Positions 5,423 through 9,034 of a DNA stretch of 9,034 nucleotides are shown piece by piece (position 1 is the first letter of the stretch; each line of letters opens with the position of its first letter). The DNA comes from Deferribacteraceae bacterium. Lineage in GTDB: Bacteria > Chrysiogenota > Deferribacteres > Deferribacterales > JAISNW01. Position numbers and translations under genes: made by a program. Below the pieces are notes generated by a model. That model searched no databases. It saw only the letters and a list, made by a program, of their open reading frames with translations, and had not been told where the DNA came from. The stretch spans positions 1 to 9,034 of the forward strand of contig JAITJJ010000078.1 of assembly GCA_031278965.1 (NCBI GenBank). Reading direction: 5' to 3'.

Positions 5423-6814
5423 CTAAACGTCTGATTTAGTGCTTCTTGCCTGTTCCATTATCTTGGATAATACTTCCGCTAGGTGTTTATCCGTCTCAAG
5501 TTGCTTTGCCACCTGCTTTATCGCATAACTTACAGTGGAGTGATCTTTATTAAAAAGGGAGCCTATCTCCTTCAGCGAAAGGGATAGCTTATCCCGCAAG
5601 AGATACATAGTGATCTGCCTTATATGCGCGATATTTTTTGTGCGTTTCTGTGAGTAGAGGTCTCCCTTTTTTGCATTGAAAATTTGAGTAACCGCATTTA
5701 TAAGAGCATCAGTCGTTGGAGTAAATAGTTCCGTAGTTTTGAGGATCCGCTGTTCCTTCAGAACTTGCAGTATATGCTCTTTGGAGAGCGGCGCATTATT
5801 TAAAGAGGCTTTAAGGGCTGCCGTTTTAAGCGCCCCTTCAAGACTTCTTACATCGTTTACCTTTATATTTTCAGATAGGAAAAAAGCAACATCCTGCTCT
5901 ATAATAATATTTGCTTCATCGGCTTTTTTAAAGAGGATAGCAACCTTTTCTTCAGAGCTAGGCGGATCTATTGCAAGCAGAACCCCGCCGCTGAAACGGG
6001 AACGGAGGCGGTCTTCTATATCTAGCTGCTGCGGTGTTTTATCTGAGGTGATGACTATCTGTTTGTTGTGGTTATGCAGATCGTTAAAAATATCAAAAAA
6101 TATCTCCTGACCCTTTGGAGTCGTAAGAAATTGAATATCATCAAACATTAGGAGATCTGCCTCAAAATAGCGTTCTTTTACGGAAACCACTTTTTCTTGA
6201 TCAGTAGACCGTCTTCCGTCTTTTCCCGGATTGGCGGCAAAAAGGCTTATTATCTCTTGCAGAAATTGTTTGCTCTCTATGTAAAGCATCTTCATTTTTG
6301 GAAAATCCTTATGGATGCGGTTGCCTACCGCACTCATAAGGTGGGTTTTTCCCAAGCCCGTATCGCCATATATGATAAGTGGATTATAGATGCTGAAATT
6401 TCCCTCTGCCACAGCTCTTGAAGTTTTGTATGCAAATACGTTTGAATCTCCCACAACAAACCGTTCAAATGTCATATTTGAGTTAAGCCCCGGCACCGAT
6501 TTAGGATAGCTGCTTACATCAACTTTAATATTTTCTTTACTCTCCTCTTTTGGAGTTGACTTATCCCAGAAGATTTTCACCGCCGCTGCAATGGAAAACT
6601 CTTCTTCCAATATCTTTTGTATATCTTTCAGATAGTTTTGTTCTATCATGTCGCGAAAAAATTTGCTCTTGCATTTAATTGTTATCTCCGCAGCGGAGAT
6701 ATTAACGATTTTAGTCGGTTTAAGCCATATATTTATCATCTCTTCCGGCACTTTATACTTTTCAGAGAGGGATTTTAGGATGCTTTCCCAAAGAGTTTCA
6801 TTTGTTGACAACAT
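5423..6814 (-). CDS. dnaA: Chromosomal replication initiator protein DnaA
   Basis: DnaA binds DnaA boxes, oligomerises with ATP and opens the origin duplex. At 463 residues it is full length. Domain I spans about 1-85 (LWESILKSL, MINIWLKP), a short linker runs to about 110, the AAA+ domain spans 115-335, and domain IV ends the protein. Visible motifs are NPLIIYGDTGLGKTH (144-158, Walker A), LLMFDDIQF (221-229, Walker B), IVITSD (253-258, sensor 1), DRLRSRFSGG (268-277, arginine finger near R273), DVRSLEGAL (321-329, sensor 2 R323) and the DnaA signature around FNKDHSTVSYAIKQV (421-435). The ATG lies inside the upstream gene (17-bp overlap), with AAGGGGGA (6833-6826) 11 bases before it, implying coupled expression. 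dnaN does not follow; the downstream neighbour is a convergent methyltransferase. It ends in TAG. Confidence 0.98.
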   Translation of the reverse strand: MLSTNETLWESILKSLSEKYKVPEEMINIWLKPTKIVNISAAEITIKCKSKFFRDMIEQNYLKDIQKILEEEFSIAAAVKIFWDKSTPKEESKENIKVDVSSYPKSVPGLNSNMTFERFVVGDSNVFAYKTSRAVAEGNFSIYNPLIIYGDTGLGKTHLMSAVGNRIHKDFPKMKMLYIESKQFLQEIISLFAANPGKDGRRSTDQEKVVSVKERYFEADLLMFDDIQFLTTPKGQEIFFDIFNDLHNHNKQIVITSDKTPQQLDIEDRLRSRFSGGVLLAIDPPSSEEKVAILFKKADEANIIIEQDVAFFLSENIKVNDVRSLEGALKTAALKASLNNAPLSKEHILQVLKEQRILKTTELFTPTTDALINAVTQIFNAKKGDLYSQKRTKNIAHIRQITMYLLRDKLSLSLKEIGSLFNKDHSTVSYAIKQVAKQLETDKHLAEVLSKIMEQARSTKSDV

Positions 6815-8135
6815 TTATTTCAATATCCCCCTTGTGTAATGTAAGTCTTTTTCCAGAAAGGAGTTCAGGAAATCTAACGGAATAGTATAGCGGGATTTTG
6901 TTAATAACGCAATATTCGGTTACATAGGAAAATAGAGGTGCCAAGTCACAGATAAGAGCATTGGGGGTTTTCAGGCAGCTTAATGAAGCAAGATTTGGGA
7001 TTTTAAGACAGGATAGTTCCCCTTCATCTGGATTTGTTGAGCATACTCCTCGAATCTCCTCATTGCCCCCCAAGGAGAGGCAGGAGAGTTTTACGCCTTC
7101 AGATACTTGCGCTGTCTGTTTCTCAGCTATCAGACCGAAATATTTTATATCCTCCTCATATATATCATATACCGCCGCTTGAGCGGCACATCTGCGGATA
7201 AAATTTTTTTTATATTCCAAAGCGGGCTCGATATTTGAATAGTAGCTGTCGTTTGCTAAACGGCGAATGTCAGCGGATTCAAAGAGAAATACATGATTTT
7301 CGTCCAAGAACTTTTTGCGGCTTTTAATATAGCGCCCATGCTCTAAAAGGGCGGAACGGGTGGTTTTATGGAATTCCGCCGCAATTTTTAGGAGCTTATC
7401 GCGACCATCTAAGGCAGAGTGCATAACATTCAATGCGCGGATTATCTTCTCTCTCCGCAAAAAGCGCTTAAAAGGCGATAGTTTAGAGAACAGCGCTTCA
7501 GCAGAGACAACCTCGGCAAGCGGAGGGGTAAACTCTATGTTTGCCTCCGGATAAGCGGGGTCAAAGAATTCGGGTATTTGAAGGCGTTGTCCTGTTATAA
7601 AAAAAGAGTTTTTGCGGGAAGCAAAAATCCCCCTTAAAATCTCTATATCCTCAAGTTCACTAAGGGATTTTAAATAGGCAAACCCCTCCATAAAGAGGAA
7701 ATTTAAGAAAAGAGCGGTGAAAGAGATACGGGGCAGTTCTTCATAGAAATCATCATTAAAAATTGCATAGGCGCCTTTGTTTTTTATGGAGCTGTTTATT
7801 TCATTTAAAAGGGTGTCGATCTCTTGAGATGTTATCCTTTTCGCTAAGAATAGCGACGGTTTATTGCGGCTTTCTTTAAAAAGTACCTTTTGTCGCGGAA
7901 GGTAACTGCAGCAAAAGAGTTCCCGGCGTATCCCCGCTCCTTCAAATCCTGCGGAGATTGCTGAGATATTTGCGTATATACGGGATGCAGCGGTGATAAT
8001 TGTGGGGGAAGGGGTCTTTATATCAAAGGCAAGAAAATAGTAAGCAAGGATATCTGGAAACCGTTCAACCAAGTCTTGAAGGTAGGGTGAAGCAATTTCC
8101 GGGAAGAGCGCTCTAAAAAAACTTCTTGAATACAA
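6798..8135 (-). CDS. Unrecognised protein of at least 445 residues, upstream of dnaA
   Basis: I do not recognise this family. The protein appears cytoplasmic, with no signal peptide or clear membrane helix. The N-terminus is rich in aromatics (SRSFFRALFPEI, 3-14), the middle is basic and helical (about 215-280, including SPFKRFLRREKIIRAL), and a cysteine-containing stretch at 350-410 carries three LSCL repeats (see findings). The TTG start at 8135 is supported by GGAAG (8147-8143) seven bases upstream. However, the frame stays open for a further 33 codons, back to the TAG that ends the 121-residue gene. Those codons contain no ATG, GTG or TTG, and they encode a plausible segment including DPHIPRP and a SGSGS linker. 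The true N-terminus may therefore lie further upstream. The 3' end overlaps dnaA by 17 bp, and its length and operon position argue for a real gene. Confidence 0.75.
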   Translation of the reverse strand: MYSRSFFRALFPEIASPYLQDLVERFPDILAYYFLAFDIKTPSPTIITAASRIYANISAISAGFEGAGIRRELFCCSYLPRQKVLFKESRNKPSLFLAKRITSQEIDTLLNEINSSIKNKGAYAIFNDDFYEELPRISFTALFLNFLFMEGFAYLKSLSELEDIEILRGIFASRKNSFFITGQRLQIPEFFDPAYPEANIEFTPPLAEVVSAEALFSKLSPFKRFLRREKIIRALNVMHSALDGRDKLLKIAAEFHKTTRSALLEHGRYIKSRKKFLDENHVFLFESADIRRLANDSYYSNIEPALEYKKNFIRRCAAQAAVYDIYEEDIKYFGLIAEKQTAQVSEGVKLSCLSLGGNEEIRGVCSTNPDEGELSCLKIPNLASLSCLKTPNALICDLAPLFSYVTEYCVINKIPLYYSVRFPELLSGKRLTLHKGDIEINVVNK

Positions 8136-8237
8136 AGTTTTACTTCCGGAGCCGCTCTCTATGCTATCATATTCACCGGCGGTTAGCGGGCGGGGAATAT
8201 GCGGGTCAAGCTCCGTCAGAACCGTAAATTGGAACTA
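8136..8237 (-). other. In-frame TAG and open segment joining two unknown genes
   Basis: The 121-residue frame ends at TAG (8237-8235), and the same reading frame continues without a stop through the next 33 codons into the 445-residue frame. Without the TAG this would be a single frame of 600 codons (8600-6801). The segment has ordinary-looking codons but no standard start; CTG (8219-8217) and ATT (8198-8196) are the only near-cognate candidates I would consider, and neither has a Shine-Dalgarno. Options are one gene interrupted by a point mutation or sequence error, partial readthrough, or two genes with an unusual start. Confidence 0.55.
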
Positions 8238-8600
8238 TTCCGCTTCAACCTCAATGATTTCGCATTCTGTTATAATAAGCCGGAGTTTATAACTTTCATC
8301 TATAACAGGGTTTAGAGCTTTCTTCACCTCAAAAAGAAACCTTGCTATTTGGGAAAAATCATCACCGGTTAGGCTAATACCTTTTTTTATTATGCGAATA
8401 TTGTCGCCAAATACCCCTTTAAGGAGTATCGCTTCGCCCTTGCCTTCAAAGATATGGTAAAACCCTGGATTTCCGCGGTAATATGGAAAAACATCTGCAT
8501 ATTTTCCGCTTACTTCAATATCTGGCTTAACTCTAATCCCTGCTTCAAAGAGCTTTGTCAGCAAGGGGGATTTACTTAAACTGTCGCTATCGCTACCCAT
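8235..8600 (-). CDS. Unrecognised 121-residue protein between aspS and dnaA operon genes
   Basis: No family is recognised. The N-terminus is polar and low in complexity (MGSDSDSLSKSPLL), followed by a compact mixed alpha/beta-looking body with aromatic and glycine-rich segments (YADVFPYYRGNPGFYHIFEG, 34-53). It ends in an alternating hydrophobic/acidic strand (RLIITECEIIEVEAE, 107-121). No membrane segment or metal-binding motif is obvious. The ATG lies 10 bp after the aspS stop with no Shine-Dalgarno, so translation is probably coupled to aspS. Its TAG stop is in frame with the downstream 445-residue protein, so it may be the N-terminal part of one longer gene. Confidence 0.65.
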   Translation of the reverse strand: MGSDSDSLSKSPLLTKLFEAGIRVKPDIEVSGKYADVFPYYRGNPGFYHIFEGKGEAILLKGVFGDNIRIIKKGISLTGDDFSQIARFLFEVKKALNPVIDESYKLRLIITECEIIEVEAE

Positions 8601-8616
8601 TATCAGTTTATCAGTT
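8601..8616. repeat. Tandem 8-bp repeat at the aspS stop
   Basis: TATCAGTT occurs twice in tandem (8601-8608 and 8609-8616). Read on the minus strand, this places the aspS stop TGA directly before an in-frame TAA and just ahead of the next ATG. It is a small direct duplication in the 10-bp intergenic gap and the end of aspS, with no known function. Confidence 0.6.
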
Positions 8617-9034
8617 TTTTATGCGGCTGCTTCGAATATGCAACTCTCTTAACTGCTTATCCTCCACAAAGTTCGGTGCGCCGCACATAAGATCAGTGGC
8701 TTTCTGTGTTTTTGGGAACGCTATGACATCGCGTATGGATTCTGAACCGGTGAATATGGCACAGATTCTATCTATGCCAAAGGCAATTCCGCCATGGGGA
8801 GGGGTGCCGTATTTCAAAGCATCTATAAAGTATCCGAAACGCTTTTCAAGTTCTTTAGGGGAAAAGCCCATAAGGGAAAAGAGCTGTTTTTGCAGATCGC
8901 TCTGGTGAATACGGATACTCCCGCCGCCTATCTCAGTGCCGTTTAATACCAAGTCATACGCGTTGGCGCGAACCTTCTGCGGTTCTGCGGCCAATAGCGG
9001 TATATCTTCTTCTATGGGAGATGTAAACGGGTGA
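8611..9034 (-). CDS. aspS: Aspartyl-tRNA synthetase, C-terminal 140 residues (partial)
   Basis: AspRS is a class II aminoacyl-tRNA synthetase that charges tRNA-Asp. Only the end of the catalytic domain is in the window; the reading frame runs off at 9034, entering with HPFTSPIEEDIPLL. Family landmarks follow: VRANAYDLVLNG, GGGSIRIH, the long QLFSLMGFSPKELEKRFGYF helix region, class II motif 3 with GGIAFGIDR, and the bacterial-type ending IRDVIAFPKTQKATDLMCGAP. The N-terminal anticodon-binding domain and the GAD insertion lie outside, so whether it is discriminating or also charges tRNA-Asn cannot be judged. It ends with tandem TGA-TAA stops, 10 bp before the next gene, and is the first visible gene of the leftward operon. 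Confidence 0.96.
   Translation of the reverse strand, partial: HPFTSPIEEDIPLLAAEPQKVRANAYDLVLNGTEIGGGSIRIHQSDLQKQLFSLMGFSPKELEKRFGYFIDALKYGTPPHGGIAFGIDRICAIFTGSESIRDVIAFPKTQKATDLMCGAPNFVEDKQLRELHIRSSRIKN

Noticed and set aside
5739..7554. Plus-strand open frames opposite dnaA and the 445-residue gene
   Set aside because: They are antisense shadows of minus-strand genes and have no independent support.
1..9034. Replication origin near dnaA
   Set aside because: No TTATNCACA boxes were seen on either strand by eye, and dnaA is flanked by coding sequence on both sides.

Overview
The window reads as a chromosomal housekeeping stretch of a moderately AT-rich bacterium. MltG, a short Ppx/GppA, DnaA, AspRS and a type-A-like RNase P RNA are all of bacterial type. 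The MltG and AspRS sequences look Gram-negative-like, but I cannot assign a phylum. I see no insertion sequence, CRISPR array, tRNA, rRNA or phage gene.

The left part is on the + strand. Positions 1-380 hold no convincing gene: an AT-rich stretch with nested dyads comes first, then a GC-richer block. Next come a promoter and rnpB (about 415-763), a possible small one-helix membrane protein (793-1044), and a weak terminator-like hairpin. A promoter then abuts mltG with no room for a leader. mltG and ppx/gppA overlap by 4 bp (ATGA) and form an operon. A strong promoter-like sequence (TTGACA, 17 bp, AATAAT) precedes an unrecognised 365-aa protein whose C-terminal part resembles PD-(D/E)xK nucleases. 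After a 225-bp gap comes a leucine-carboxyl-methyltransferase-type (LCM / COG3315-like) enzyme.

The right part is on the - strand and looks like one operon read leftward: aspS (3' end only, running off the window), an unrecognised 121-aa protein, an unrecognised protein of at least 445 aa, and full-length dnaA. dnaA converges on the methyltransferase gene with 11 bp between the stop codons. dnaN, recF, gyrB and rpmH, the usual dnaA neighbours, are absent, and I saw no DnaA boxes by eye, so nothing here suggests an origin.

The most unusual feature is between the two unknown genes. The 121-aa and 445-aa frames are the same reading frame, split by one TAG codon, and the 33 codons after the TAG contain no ATG, GTG or TTG start. 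This could be an interrupted single gene of 600 codons, stop-codon readthrough, an unusual start, or a sequencing error. The second point is that dnaA appears to be expressed behind aspS and these two unknown genes. The third is the orphan nuclease-like protein, which has a non-standard active-site strand.
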